Positions 29,593 to 39,049 of a stretch of 64,000 nt of DNA are shown in pieces. Below the pieces are notes generated by a model. The model worked only from the letters and a program-made list of their open reading frames with translations. It had not been told where the DNA came from and made no database searches. This stretch comes from Croceibacterium mercuriale (lineage in GTDB: Bacteria; Pseudomonadota; Alphaproteobacteria; Sphingomonadales; Sphingomonadaceae): NCBI RefSeq assembly GCF_000802385.1, contig NZ_JTDN01000001.1, positions 69,501-133,500 on the forward strand, in the 5' to 3' direction. The translations under genes and the position numbers were made by a program. Every line of letters starts with the position of its first letter. Within the stretch, counting starts at the first letter, position 1.

Positions 29593-30131
29593 TGTCGAAC
29601 GTGCTATCCCGAACTGTCGCTTTCGCCACCCTGGGGCTGGCCGCATGCACCCAGCCATCCGCCGACGCGCCGCAGGAGCAGGCGTCCGCCAGCGCCGGAG
29701 TCACGCCGGCATCGAGCGCCAAGCTGTGGAACAACGGCACGGCCAGGCCGCTCGATATCCAGGTCGCCCATCAGAACGGGACGGTGCTGCAGCTGACATC
29801 GCTGCAGTCCCGACCGACCGATACGGCAGTGGGCCTGCGGGTCATCAATGGTCGCGACCGTGACGTCGATCTGAACCAGTTCCCTTCCAACCGGACGAGC
29901 TACCTGCTGCTGGAGACGGGCGAGCGCCTGTACCTCTCGCCACCGGCCAGCAATCCCAGCCTGTCGATCCCCGCGGGCCAGACATTCGAAGGCGAGCTGG
30001 TGTTCCTGGGGCGTCTGGAACCGGTCAACGCCGCCGTGCTGGTCCTGAACGAGAATCACACGTCGGATAATCAATATTCCACCACGCCCGGTTTCCGGGT
30101 CGACCTGCCGGTGAAGGACGCCGCGCAGTGA
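29589..30131 (+). CDS. Lipoprotein, paralogue of the next gene's N-terminal domain
   Basis: A 180-residue predicted lipoprotein with lipobox LAAC (about residues 17-20), a Ser/Ala/Pro-rich linker and a beta-rich domain of about 115 residues. That domain aligns with the first half of the following OmpA-type protein: shared blocks include [11 protein letters not shown] versus [11 protein letters not shown], then ETGERLYLSPP versus [12 protein letters not shown]. Function is unknown; a periplasmic beta-sandwich is likely. Tandem ATGs at 29589 and 29592 are both possible, with AGAGGG upstream. Overlaps with both neighbours indicate coupling. Confidence 0.7.
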   Translation: MMSNVLSRTVAFATLGLAACTQPSADAPQEQASASAGVTPASSAKLWNNGTARPLDIQVAHQNGTVLQLTSLQSRPTDTAVGLRVINGRDRDVDLNQFPSNRTSYLLLETGERLYLSPPASNPSLSIPAGQTFEGELVFLGRLEPVNAAVLVLNENHTSDNQYSTTPGFRVDLPVKDAAQ

Positions 30132-31156
30132 CGCCGCGTGCTGCGGGCGGCGCTGCGATCGCCGCGGCGCTGCTGATGCTGGCTGGGTGCGATGGCGCAC
30201 TGGGCGGCGGCGGCGGTTCGCCGGTCGACACGCAGGCGGTGCATGCGAACGGCGCCGTGCTGCAGGTGCTGTCCGTGCAATCATCGGGAGAGCGCACGCT
30301 GGTGTCGGTGCGCGTGATCAACGGGCGCGACCGGGAGGTCGAGCTGAATGCCGGGACCGAGAACAGCTACATCGTGACCGACAGCGGCGAGAAGCTGCTG
30401 CTGGTGCCTTCCCCGACCAATGCCGATCTGGCGGTGCCACCGGGCAAGACCATGGACGGCGCGCTGGTATTTGCCGGCGCCGTGCCTTCGTCCGGCACCG
30501 CGACGCTGATGCTCAACGCCAGCGACAGCATCGACAACAAGTACAGCAACTCTCCCCGGTTCGAGGTCGAGCTGCCGCTCACCGGCTCGCGCGGCGGATC
30601 GGTGCCGGAGGTGTCCGCCCTGTCGAACATGCAGAACCTGCCCGCATCCACCATGGGCATCGCGACGGAGGGCGGTTCCAGCTTCGGGCAGGCGGCGCGC
30701 GCCACCAGCAGCCTGAATGTCGTGGACAAGCTGAAGTCCGAACTGGGCGCGGTCGATTCGGAACGCGGCACGGTCGTGTCGCTGGCCGGCGACGTCACCT
30801 TCGATTTCGACAAGGCGACCATTCGCAGCAGCGCCACCGCCACGCTGGATCGCCTGGCGGAGCTGATCAAGGCCGGACAGGCGGGGCAGATCACCATCGA
30901 AGGGCACACCGATGCCCGCGGAGACGACGATTACAACAAGCGCCTGTCCGAACAGCGGGCCAACGCGGTGAAGACCTATCTGGCGGGCAAGGGCGTGGAG
31001 ACCGGGCGGCTGGCCACGATCGGCCTGGGCGAGTTGCGCCCGGTGGCGCCGAACGCCAATGCCGATGGCAGCGATGACGAGGCTGGCCGGCAGCGCAACC
31101 GCCGTGTCGAGGTCATCCTGCCGCAGGCGGGTGGCAGCGCCCCGGCAGCGCCCTAG
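30128..31156 (+). CDS. OmpA-domain lipoprotein with a duplicated N-terminal domain
   Basis: A 342-residue protein: lipobox LAGC near residue 21, a Gly-rich linker, a beta-rich domain (about 38-150) paralogous to the preceding lipoprotein, a helical linker, and a C-terminal OmpA domain (about 215-335) with [31 protein letters not shown] and RQRNRRVEV. The OmpA domain should bind peptidoglycan non-covalently, so the protein would tether its N-terminal domain to the cell wall. The GTG start overlaps the previous stop (GTGA). Its stop overlaps the convergent rnhA stop by 4 nt (CTAG). Confidence 0.82.
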   Translation: MTPRAAGGAAIAAALLMLAGCDGALGGGGGSPVDTQAVHANGAVLQVLSVQSSGERTLVSVRVINGRDREVELNAGTENSYIVTDSGEKLLLVPSPTNADLAVPPGKTMDGALVFAGAVPSSGTATLMLNASDSIDNKYSNSPRFEVELPLTGSRGGSVPEVSALSNMQNLPASTMGIATEGGSSFGQAARATSSLNVVDKLKSELGAVDSERGTVVSLAGDVTFDFDKATIRSSATATLDRLAELIKAGQAGQITIEGHTDARGDDDYNKRLSEQRANAVKTYLAGKGVETGRLATIGLGELRPVAPNANADGSDDEAGRQRNRRVEVILPQAGGSAPAAP

Positions 31157-31596
31157 CGCTTCCGCCCGGCAGCCTCCGCCGCGGCGGAGGCCAGCCGGTC
31201 TGCCCGCTCGTTCTCCGGATGACCGGCATGGCCCTTGACCCATTGCCAGGTCACCTTGTGCGCGTCGCTGGCGGTGGCGAGTTCGCGCCACAGATCGGCG
31301 TTGAGCACCGGCTTCTTCTGCGAGTTGATCCAATTGTTGCGGCGCCAGCCGTGGATCCACTTGGTGATGCCGTCGATCACATATTTGCTGTCGGTGTGCA
31401 GCGTCACCGTGCAGGCTTCCTTCAGCGCGGTCAGGGCGCGGATCGCGGCGGTCAGTTCCATGCGGTTGTTGGTGGTCTGCGCCTCGCCGCCGCTCAGTTC
31501 CTTCTCATGGTCGCCCATGCGCAGGATCGCGCCCCAGCCGCCAGGACCGGGATTGCCCTTGCAGGCGCCATCGGTGAAGATCTCGACCTGCTTCAT
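31153..31596 (-). CDS. rnhA: Ribonuclease HI
   Basis: A 147-residue RNase HI of normal bacterial size. All active-site residues are visible: Asp in [16 protein letters not shown], Glu in MELTAAIRA, Asp in [11 protein letters not shown], and the last Asp in NERADRLA. The basic handle region ([10 protein letters not shown]) is present. It degrades the RNA strand of RNA-DNA hybrids. It overlaps thrB by 4 nt, completing ispH-thrB-rnhA, a common alphaproteobacterial order. Confidence 0.96.
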   Translation of the reverse strand: MKQVEIFTDGACKGNPGPGGWGAILRMGDHEKELSGGEAQTTNNRMELTAAIRALTALKEACTVTLHTDSKYVIDGITKWIHGWRRNNWINSQKKPVLNADLWRELATASDAHKVTWQWVKGHAGHPENERADRLASAAAEAAGRKR

Positions 31597-32543
31597 GCCG
31601 CGAACGCCTGTGCGCCGGCCTGCTGGTAGAACGCAAGGCGCCGGGCGAAGTCCATCGGGTCCTTGCGGGTGACCAGCGCATCGGCCGGGGTATTGAGCCA
31701 GTCATAGGCGCGCGTCGCCATGAACCGCATCGCCGCCCCGCGCGCCAGCACCGGCAGCGCCACCGCCTCGTCCGCCGAGAGCGGACCGTACCCCGCCAGC
31801 AGCGCCGCGGAGATATCAGCGCGGAACGTGCCGTCCCGATCGAAGCACCACGCGCTGTGCGTCACCGCCAGATCGTACGCGGTCAGGTCGCGGCAGGCGA
31901 AGTAGAAGTCGATCAGCCCGCTGACCCGGTCGTCCAGCAGCAGGACATTGTCCGGAAACAGGTCGGCATGGATGACCGAGCGTGGCAGGTGATGCGGCCA
32001 GCTGGCTTCCAGAAAGGCCAGCTCCTGCGCCACGGTGGCGGGCAGGGCCGGATCGATGCTGGCCAGACCATCCGCACCGCAGTCGGCGAACAGTTCGCGC
32101 CATTGCGGCAGGGCCAGGCTGTTGGCTCGCTCCCCCGTGAAATCCGCCGCGTGCCGGTGCAGCCCGGCCAGGGCCGCGCCCACGGCCCGTGCCTGCGCCG
32201 GCGTCGGCCGGTCGACGGAGACACCCGGCAGGAACTCGATCAGCGCGACCGCCTTGCCGCCCACGGTGCGGAACGCCGCGCCGCCCCCGTCGTGGATGGT
32301 GCGTGGCACCGGGCTGCCCTTTGCCGCCAGATGGTCCAGCAGGCCCAGGAAGAACGGCAGTTCGGCCACGTCCATCCGCTGTTCGTACATGGTCAGGATG
32401 AAGCGGGCCTCGCTCGTCTCGATCAGCCAGTTGGAATTGCTGACGCCTTCGGCGATGCCCTTGGCGCTGACCAGCGTGCCGACATCGTAATGCGCGATCA
32501 GGGTCGCCAGCTCGAGCGCGGCCAGCGTGGTGTAGACAGCCAT
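31593..32543 (-). CDS. thrB: Homoserine kinase, type II
   Basis: A 316-residue kinase of the aminoglycoside-phosphotransferase fold, the ThrB form used by alphaproteobacteria and not the GHMP type. Signatures are [11 protein letters not shown] near the nucleotide site, the catalytic loop [13 protein letters not shown], and the metal-binding Asp in LIDFYFA. It phosphorylates L-homoserine in threonine synthesis. It follows ispH by 19 nt and overlaps rnhA by 4 nt. Confidence 0.93.
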   Translation of the reverse strand: MAVYTTLAALELATLIAHYDVGTLVSAKGIAEGVSNSNWLIETSEARFILTMYEQRMDVAELPFFLGLLDHLAAKGSPVPRTIHDGGGAAFRTVGGKAVALIEFLPGVSVDRPTPAQARAVGAALAGLHRHAADFTGERANSLALPQWRELFADCGADGLASIDPALPATVAQELAFLEASWPHHLPRSVIHADLFPDNVLLLDDRVSGLIDFYFACRDLTAYDLAVTHSAWCFDRDGTFRADISAALLAGYGPLSADEAVALPVLARGAAMRFMATRAYDWLNTPADALVTRKDPMDFARRLAFYQQAGAQAFAA

Positions 32544-32562
32544 GTGGGTCGGACGTCCGTCG

Positions 32563-33540
32563 TCAGCTGGCCAGCTGGCGGGGCAGCTTGAAGATCATCG
32601 TCTCCTCCGCCATCGTGACCTGCCGTTCCGAGATGTCGCGCCATTGCGCCAGCTGGTCCACCACCTCGCGCACCAGCAGTTCGGGCGCGGAGGCGCCGGC
32701 GGTGACGCCGATCGTGCCGATGCCGTCCAGCCACGCCGGATCGATCTCGTGCGCGCGCTGGATCAGCCGGGCCGGCGTGCCGCAGCGTTCCGACACCTCC
32801 ACCAGCCGCACCGAGTTGGACGAATTGGGCGCACCGATCACCAGCACCAGATCGCAGGCGGGCGCGATCTCCTTGACGGAGGCCTGCCGGTTGGACGTGG
32901 CGTAGCAGATATCCTCCGCCCTCGGGCCCTTGATGGCCGGATACTTGGCCTTCAGCGCCTCCACCACCCGGGCGGTATCGTCGACCGAGAGGGTGGTCTG
33001 CGTCAGGAAGGACAGCGGCTGGTCCTGCGGCAGGGTCAGGGCGGCGACATCGGCCTCCGTCTCCACCAGCGTCATCACGCCTTCGGGCACCTGACCCAGC
33101 GTGCCGATTACCTCAGGGTGGCCGCGATGGCCGATGAAGATGATGTGGCGGCCATCCTTCACCTGCCGTTCGGCCTGCCGGTGCACCTTGCTGACCAGCG
33201 GACAGGTGGCATCCAGCCAGATCATCTTGCGCGCCTGCGCCTCCGCCGGCACGCTCTTGGGCACGCCATGGGCGCTGAAGACGACCGGTGCGTCCAGCGG
33301 CACCTCGTCCAGTTCCTCCACGAACACGGCACCCTTGGCGCGCAGCCCGTCCACCACGAACTTGTTGTGGACGATCTCGTGCCGGACATAGACGGGCGCA
33401 CCGTAGCGCTCGATCGCCTTCTCGACGATCTCGATGGCCCGGTCGACCCCGGCACAGAAACCGCGCGGGGCGGCGATCAGCACCTCCAGCGGGAGCTTGT
33501 CGGTAGCCGGAGCCACGGGGGCCTGAAAGGGAGCGTTCAT
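32563..33540 (-). CDS. ispH: 4-hydroxy-3-methylbut-2-enyl diphosphate reductase
   Basis: A 325-residue IspH/LytB, the last enzyme of the MEP isoprenoid pathway. The three Cys ligands of the iron-sulfur cluster are in [23 protein letters not shown] and ICYATSNRQ. Substrate-binding motifs are also present ([42 protein letters not shown]). A 78-nt gap to the divergent lipoprotein gene should hold its promoter. Confidence 0.96.
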   Translation of the reverse strand: MNAPFQAPVAPATDKLPLEVLIAAPRGFCAGVDRAIEIVEKAIERYGAPVYVRHEIVHNKFVVDGLRAKGAVFVEELDEVPLDAPVVFSAHGVPKSVPAEAQARKMIWLDATCPLVSKVHRQAERQVKDGRHIIFIGHRGHPEVIGTLGQVPEGVMTLVETEADVAALTLPQDQPLSFLTQTTLSVDDTARVVEALKAKYPAIKGPRAEDICYATSNRQASVKEIAPACDLVLVIGAPNSSNSVRLVEVSERCGTPARLIQRAHEIDPAWLDGIGTIGVTAGASAPELLVREVVDQLAQWRDISERQVTMAEETMIFKLPRQLAS

Positions 33541-33618
33541 GGGGCGGGCTGTAGCGGTTGCTGGCCAAAGGGGAAAGGGCTAGGGCCTCGCCAAGTTGTT
33601 CCAGAAGGATTGCCACGC

Positions 33619-34269
33619 ATGATCGCTCGCCGGGCGCTGTTCGCTGCTACTGCCGCCACCATCGCGCTGGCGGGCTGCCGGTCGGAAGGCGATCTGGTGA
33701 TCGAGCAGGGCGTGGGCATCACCGCCCTGCGCACGGTGTGCCCGGCGGTGGGCGTGCCTGACCACACCGGCAACATCACGCTGTTCACCCCGGCCGAGGC
33801 CCGCACGGCCGATGCGCTGGATGTGACCGCCTCCATCACCAACCTGCGCAGCCGCTGCAACGATGCGTCGGACCAGGTCTATACCGAGGCGACGTTCGAC
33901 GTGGTGGCGCAGCGCCGCAACACGCAGGGTGCGCGCACGGTGGAGCTGCCGTACTACTCGGCGGTGGTGCGCGGCGGATCGGCGATCACGGCGAAGCGGG
34001 TGGGCACCGTGGTGGTGCAGTTCGCCGACGGGCAGGCGCGGGCGCAGGGCCAGGGCGTGGCCGCCGGCACCGTGAACCGCACGGCGGCGACGCTGCCCGA
34101 CGATATTCGCCGGCAGATCACGCAGCGGCGCAAGGCCGGCGACGAATCCGCCGCGATCGACCCGCTGAGCACGCCGGAAGTGCGCGCGGCGGTGGCGCAG
34201 GCGACGTTCGAGCTGCTGGTCGGTTTCCAGCTGACGCAGGACCAGCTGGCCTACAACGCCACGCGCTAG
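33619..34269 (+). CDS. Predicted lipoprotein, unknown function
   Basis: A 216-residue exported protein with a twin-Arg-like start (ARRALFAATA) and lipobox LAGC at about residues 17-20. The mature part is beta-rich with three Cys including the lipidated one, and a helical C-terminal third. It matches no family I can name, although similar lipoproteins occur next to argS or ispH in sphingomonads. AGAAGGA lies about 9 nt before the ATG. An 83-nt gap separates it from argS, so it may or may not be cotranscribed. Confidence 0.7.
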   Translation: MIARRALFAATAATIALAGCRSEGDLVIEQGVGITALRTVCPAVGVPDHTGNITLFTPAEARTADALDVTASITNLRSRCNDASDQVYTEATFDVVAQRRNTQGARTVELPYYSAVVRGGSAITAKRVGTVVVQFADGQARAQGQGVAAGTVNRTAATLPDDIRRQITQRRKAGDESAAIDPLSTPEVRAAVAQATFELLVGFQLTQDQLAYNATR

Positions 34270-34352
34270 GCTGTCATGGTGGCGGGCCTCGTTCAGGCCT
34301 GTCGCCCGGCCTCCCTTTGCGCCCCCGCCAAATCCGGCTAACGGCGCGGGTG

Positions 34353-36095
34353 ATGACCGACACACCCACGCTCTACGCCGCCTTCGCCGCCCGCATCGAT
34401 GCCGCGCTTGCCGCGCTGGAGATGGAAGGCGCGCTGCCGCCCGGCACGCCGCGCACCAATGTCAGCCTGGAGCCGCCGCGCGACCCCGCGCATGGCGACC
34501 TTTCCACCAATGCCGCGATGGTGCTGGCCAAGCAGGCGAAGACCAATCCCCGCGCGCTGGCAGAAAAGATCGTGGAGAAGCTGGCCGGCGACCCGCTGCT
34601 GACCGGGGCGGAGATCGCCGGGCCGGGCTTCATCAACCTGCGCCTGGCCGACCGCAACTGGGTGACGGAGCTGGAGGCGATCGCTGCCACCGGTGCCGAT
34701 TACGGGCGCAGCACGAAGGGTGCCGGGCGGCGGGTGAACATCGAATATGTCTCCGCCAATCCCACCGGCCCCATGCATATGGGCCATTGCCGCGGCGCGG
34801 TTGTGGGCGATGCGCTGGCCGCCCTGCTGGAGTTCGGCGGGCACGAAGTCACGCGCGAATATTACGTCAACGATGCCGGGGCGCAGGTGCAGGTCTTGGC
34901 CCGGTCGGTCCACATGCGTTATCTGGAGGCGCTAGGCCAAGGTATCGGCGCTATTCCTGAGGGATTGTATCCGGGCGATTATCTTGTGCCAGTTGCGCGA
35001 GATTTGGCAGCTGAGTTCGGCACCCGCTACGCCGCCGCGCCCGAGAACGAGTGGCTCGACCTGTTCCGCGAGCGGTCGGTCGCGGCGATGATGGACATGA
35101 TCCGCGCCGACCTGGCGTTGCTGGGCATCCACCATGCCGTGTTCTCCAGCGAGGCGGAGCTGCAGCGGGCCGGCAAGCCGGCCGCCGCCGAGGCATGGCT
35201 GCGCAAGCATGACCTGGTGTTCGACGGCGTGCTGGAAGCGCCGAAGGGCAAGCTGCTGGAAGACTGGGAGGCGGTCGAGCTGCCCCTGTTCCGCTCCACC
35301 CGGTTCGGGGACGACCAGGACCGGCCGATCCGCAAGTCGGACGGCAACTGGACCTATTTCGGCGCCGACCTCGCCTACCACATGCAGAAGGCGGACAGCG
35401 CGGACGAGCTGATCGACATCTGGGGCGCGGACCATGCCGGCACGGTGAAGCGCATCAAGGCGGCCGTGGAGGCGCTGGCGGAAGGCGAGGGACGCCCGAT
35501 CCCGTTCGACGTCAAGCTGGTGCAGATGGTTGCCTTGCTGCGCGACGGCGAGCCGGTGAAGATGTCCAAGCGTTCGGGCAACTTCATCACCCTGGCCGAA
35601 GTGGTGGAGGAGGTGGGCAAGGACGTGGTCCGCTTCACCATGCTGACCCGCAAGCCGGAGGCGCAGATGGAATTCGACTTCGCCAAGGTGGTGGAGGCGT
35701 CGAAGGACAATCCGGTCTTCTATGTGCAATATGCCAATGCCCGGATCAGCTCCACCCTGCGCAAGGCGGCGGCACAGGGCCTGGCCCCGGCGGCGGAGGC
35801 GCTGGAGCGGCTGGGCCGGCCGGAGCTGACGCTGGTGAAGCTGGCGGCGCAGTTCCCGCGCGAGGTGGAAGCCGCCGCGCAGGCGCGCGAACCGCACCGG
35901 ATCGCGTTCTACCTGTACGAGGTGGCGGCCGCGTTTCACGCCTTCTGGAACATGGGCAATGATGACCATGCCCTGCGCATCATCACCGAAGATGCCGAAC
36001 TGACGCAGGCACGGCTGTTCCTGGCGACGCAGATCGGGCAGGTTGTGAAGAACGGCCTGGCGCTGCTGGGCGTGGAGGCGGTTGAGGAGCTGTAA
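34353..36095 (+). CDS. argS: Arginyl-tRNA synthetase
   Basis: A 580-residue class I synthetase. It has the Arg-specific N-terminal domain (about 1-115), the HIGH-type motif in ANPTGPMHMGHCRG, the KMSKS-type motif VKMSKRSGNF near residue 405, and the C-terminal DALR anticodon domain (YVQYANARISSTLRK, HAFWNMGND). The ATG at 34353 fits the family's N-terminus. Within it, 34932-35018 has clearly atypical codon use (17 of 29 codons end in A or T) although the protein there is normal. First gene of the argS-SPOR-nagZ-scp-tat run. Confidence 0.97.
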   Translation: MTDTPTLYAAFAARIDAALAALEMEGALPPGTPRTNVSLEPPRDPAHGDLSTNAAMVLAKQAKTNPRALAEKIVEKLAGDPLLTGAEIAGPGFINLRLADRNWVTELEAIAATGADYGRSTKGAGRRVNIEYVSANPTGPMHMGHCRGAVVGDALAALLEFGGHEVTREYYVNDAGAQVQVLARSVHMRYLEALGQGIGAIPEGLYPGDYLVPVARDLAAEFGTRYAAAPENEWLDLFRERSVAAMMDMIRADLALLGIHHAVFSSEAELQRAGKPAAAEAWLRKHDLVFDGVLEAPKGKLLEDWEAVELPLFRSTRFGDDQDRPIRKSDGNWTYFGADLAYHMQKADSADELIDIWGADHAGTVKRIKAAVEALAEGEGRPIPFDVKLVQMVALLRDGEPVKMSKRSGNFITLAEVVEEVGKDVVRFTMLTRKPEAQMEFDFAKVVEASKDNPVFYVQYANARISSTLRKAAAQGLAPAAEALERLGRPELTLVKLAAQFPREVEAAAQAREPHRIAFYLYEVAAAFHAFWNMGNDDHALRIITEDAELTQARLFLATQIGQVVKNGLALLGVEAVEEL

Positions 36096-36100
36096 CTGCG

Positions 36101-36712
36101 ATGGCGCGCGACGAGGACGGCACGCTGCGGCTGGCGCTGGAGGATGAGCAGCATCCCTGGCTGGATGGTGACGAGGACGAGGATGCCGGGCTCGACACCG
36201 CCCGGGTGGCCCAGGCCGGCCTGGTCACGCTGGTCGTGCTGGTCGCGCTGGGCATCGCCGGCTGGTGGCTGCTGGCGGGACCGGGGGAGGCTGCACCCGA
36301 GGCGGATGGCAGCCTGATCGAAGCGCCCGCCGGCCCCTACAAGGTCCGGCCCGGTGATCGTGGTGGCCGCACCGTGGAGGGGACCGGCGACACCAGCTTC
36401 CAGGTGGCGGAAGGCCGCCGGGTGGAGGCGCGCATCACGGAGCAGCGGCCGGCGGGGCCGGCCGCACCGGCGACGGGGCTGGTAGGGGTGCAGATCGGGG
36501 CCTATCCCTCGCAGGAGGCGGCAACGGCGGGCTGGCAGCTGATGGTCCAGCGCCTGCAGTTGCTGCAAGGCCGTTCGCATCGCGTGGTCGAGGGGCGCGC
36601 GGACAGCGGCACGGTGTGGTGGCTGCAGGTCGTCGCCGGATCGGTGGCGGAGGCGCATGATTTCTGCGCCGCGCTGCGCCGCGAGGGCGGCGACTGCCAG
36701 GTCAAGGGTTGA
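36101..36712 (+). CDS. SPOR domain membrane protein
   Basis: A 203-residue bitopic protein: an acidic cytoplasmic segment (1-35), one membrane helix (about 38-58), a Pro/Gly/Arg periplasmic linker, and a C-terminal SPOR domain (about 125-203) with GVQIGAYPSQEAATAGW and WWLQVVAGSVAEAHDFCAALRREGGDC. SPOR domains bind denuded glycan strands and direct proteins to the division site. It starts 5 nt after argS. The same gene pair is standard in alphaproteobacteria. Confidence 0.87.
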   Translation: MARDEDGTLRLALEDEQHPWLDGDEDEDAGLDTARVAQAGLVTLVVLVALGIAGWWLLAGPGEAAPEADGSLIEAPAGPYKVRPGDRGGRTVEGTGDTSFQVAEGRRVEARITEQRPAGPAAPATGLVGVQIGAYPSQEAATAGWQLMVQRLQLLQGRSHRVVEGRADSGTVWWLQVVAGSVAEAHDFCAALRREGGDCQVKG

Positions 36713-36725
36713 GGGGGGATTGGTG

Positions 36726-37271
36726 ATGCAGGTCCGGGACAGCGCGCAAGGCTACGGTATCGTCAGCCGGACGTTTCACTGGGCCATGGCGCTGCTGCTC
36801 GTGCTGCAGGTCACCACCGCGCTGCTGCACCTGCTGGCAGGCGACAGCGCTGCCGCCAGAACGGTCTGGCCGCTGCATTTCCAGATCGGCTTCACCCTGT
36901 GGTGGCTGGTGCTGCTGCGCGGCAGCTGGGCGCTTGCCAATTATCGTCGCCGGCCCCCGCACGAAGGCTCGCCGCTGCTCGCTCGCGCTGCGACGATGGG
37001 CCATCTGGCCTTGTACGCTCTGATGGTGGTGGTGCCCACGCTGGCCCTGCTCCGCGCGGCCGGGCGCGGGCGCGGCGTGCGGCTGTATGGCATCCAGTGG
37101 ATGCCCGAGGGGACGCCCGAGATCCCGGCGTTCACCGCCGCAGGCAACGCGCTGCACGGCACGCTTGGCTGGGTACTGGCATCGCTGGTGGTGGGGCATG
37201 TCGGTTTTGCGCTGTGGCATGGCCTCGTCCGCCGGGATGGCACGCTGGCCCGCATGTGGCGCGGGCGATGA
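36726..37271 (+). CDS. Cytochrome b561
   Basis: A 181-residue four-helix diheme cytochrome b of the bacterial b561 (YodB/YceJ) type. Candidate heme ligands are His in RTFHWAMA, PLHFQIG, LHGTLGW and GHVGFALWH. It would carry electrons from the quinone pool to a periplasmic acceptor or oxidant. GAGGGGGGA precedes the ATG at 36726. Its stop overlaps the nagZ start in an ATGA, so it is truly embedded between the SPOR gene and nagZ, which is not the usual order of this cluster. Confidence 0.85.
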   Translation: MQVRDSAQGYGIVSRTFHWAMALLLVLQVTTALLHLLAGDSAAARTVWPLHFQIGFTLWWLVLLRGSWALANYRRRPPHEGSPLLARAATMGHLALYALMVVVPTLALLRAAGRGRGVRLYGIQWMPEGTPEIPAFTAAGNALHGTLGWVLASLVVGHVGFALWHGLVRRDGTLARMWRGR

Positions 37272-38278
37272 CCCCCGCGATCTTCAGTCCTGCCGGCCTG
37301 ACCCTGTCGGCCGAGGAACGGGCCTTTTTCCGGGAGGCACAGCCCGCCGGCTACATCCTGTTCGGCCGCAACGTGGCAGACCGGGAGCAGCTGCGCGCGC
37401 TGACGGACGAGCTGCGCGCGCTGCACGGGCGGGACCGCCTGCTGATCTCGATCGACCAGGAAGGCGGCCGCGTGGCGCGGATGAAACCGCCCGTCTGGGA
37501 CGCTTACCCCACCGGGCAGGCCTTTGCCGATCTGTGGCAGATCGCCCCGTCAAGCGCGATCGAGGCGGCGCGCTGCAACGGCGCGCTGCTCGGCCTGGAT
37601 CTGGCGGAGGTCGGCATCAACGTCGATTACTCGCCGCTGCTGGATGTGCGCCAGCCCGGCGCGCATGACGTGATCGGTGACCGGGCGCTGGGCACCGAAC
37701 CCCTGCAGGTGGCGGCGCTGGGCCGCGCGGTGCTGGACGGGCTGGCCGCTGCCGGAGTTGCCGGCTGCATCAAGCACATGCCGGGCCACGGCCGGGCGGG
37801 GGCCGACAGCCACAAGGAACTGCCCACCGTGACCGCCGATGCGGAGGCGCTGGCGCTGGACCTCGCCCCCTTCCGCACGCTGGCGGCCCGTGCCCGCATC
37901 GGCATGACCGCGCATGTCCGCTATACCGCGTGGGACGATGCCGCGCCCGGCACGCTGTCGCCCTTCGTGGTGGGGAGGATCATCCGCGAGACGATCGGGT
38001 TTGCCGGCCTGCTGCTGAGCGACGACCTCGACATGGAGGCGTTGTCCGGCTCCGTGCCGGAGCGCGCAGCTGCCGCGCACCGGGCCGGCTGCGACCTGGC
38101 GCTGAACTGCTGGGCGAAGATGGACGACATGGTCGGCATGGCCAACCTGCTGCCGGCGATGGACGATGCGCGTCTGGCCCGGCTCGACGCGGCCCTGGCG
38201 GTGGCTGACGCGGCCGAGCCGCTCGACCGGGGGGCGCTGCTGGCCAGCCGGGATGCGCTGCTGCGGATCGCCGCGTGA
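37268..38278 (+). CDS. nagZ: Beta-N-acetylhexosaminidase NagZ
   Basis: A 336-residue family 3 glycosidase of the NagZ kind. Conserved motifs are SIDQEGGRVARM, the substrate and general-acid loop KHMPGHGRAGADSHKELP (His and Asp of the mobile loop), and the nucleophile Asp in LLSDDLDMEAL. It removes GlcNAc from muropeptides in the cytoplasm during wall recycling. No signal peptide. Overlaps both neighbours by 4 nt (ATGA with the cytochrome, GTGA with scpA). Confidence 0.93.
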   Translation: MTPAIFSPAGLTLSAEERAFFREAQPAGYILFGRNVADREQLRALTDELRALHGRDRLLISIDQEGGRVARMKPPVWDAYPTGQAFADLWQIAPSSAIEAARCNGALLGLDLAEVGINVDYSPLLDVRQPGAHDVIGDRALGTEPLQVAALGRAVLDGLAAAGVAGCIKHMPGHGRAGADSHKELPTVTADAEALALDLAPFRTLAARARIGMTAHVRYTAWDDAAPGTLSPFVVGRIIRETIGFAGLLLSDDLDMEALSGSVPERAAAAHRAGCDLALNCWAKMDDMVGMANLLPAMDDARLARLDAALAVADAAEPLDRGALLASRDALLRIAA

Positions 38279-39042
38279 ACGAACCGGACCTGTTCTCCCC
38301 GCCTGCGGCGGAGGCGGACAAGCTGCACCTGGAGCTGGACGGATGGGAGGGGCCGCTGGACCTGCTGCTCGACCTCGCCCGTCGGCAGAAGGTCGATCTG
38401 CGGCAGATCTCCATTCTGGCGCTGGTGGACCAGTATCTCGCCTTTATCGAGGCGGAGCGGATGCGGCTGGAACTGGCGGCCGATTACCTGGTGATGGCGG
38501 CGTGGCTGGCCTATCTGAAATCCGCGCTGCTGCTGCCGCGCGAGGAACAGCCCGATCCGGACCCCGAGGAACTGGCGCTGCGCCTGCAATTGCGGCTGCA
38601 GCGGCTGAACGCCATGCGCGACGCCGCCGCCCGGCTGATGGCGCGCGACCGGCTGGGCCGCGACGTATTCGCCCGCGGCGCGCCCGAGGGGCTGCGGCTG
38701 GACCGGCGTACGCGCTGGCAGTGCGACTGGTTCGGGCTGGTATCGTCTTATGGGCAGGTGCAGGTGCGCACCCGGCCGGTGGTCCACATGGTGCGCGAAC
38801 GCCCGGTGATGACGCTCGACTCGGCGCTGGACCGGGTCTCCGCCATGCTGGGGATCACGCTCGACTGGATGGAGCTGCGCGAGTTCCTGCCCGCGCGCGA
38901 CGGCGAATGGACCGAGCCGCGCCTGCGCCGCTCCGCCCTCGCCAGCAGCTTCGTGGCGGCGCTGGAACTGGCCAAGCAGGGGCGGGCGCAGCTGCGACAG
39001 GACGTGACCTTCGGCCCGCTGCATCTGCGCCGCCTGGCCTGA
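38275..39042 (+). CDS. scpA: Segregation and condensation protein A
   Basis: A 255-residue ScpA (kleisin). The N-terminal part binds the SMC head/neck (LELDGWEGPLDLLLDLARRQKVDLRQISI), followed by ADYLVMAAWLAYLKSALLLP, a variable middle, and a C-terminal winged helix. With ScpB and SMC it forms the bacterial condensin. The GTG start overlaps the nagZ stop (GTGA). Length is typical. Confidence 0.92.
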   Translation: MNEPDLFSPPAAEADKLHLELDGWEGPLDLLLDLARRQKVDLRQISILALVDQYLAFIEAERMRLELAADYLVMAAWLAYLKSALLLPREEQPDPDPEELALRLQLRLQRLNAMRDAAARLMARDRLGRDVFARGAPEGLRLDRRTRWQCDWFGLVSSYGQVQVRTRPVVHMVRERPVMTLDSALDRVSAMLGITLDWMELREFLPARDGEWTEPRLRRSALASSFVAALELAKQGRAQLRQDVTFGPLHLRRLA

Positions 39043-39049
39043 GCTGCCG

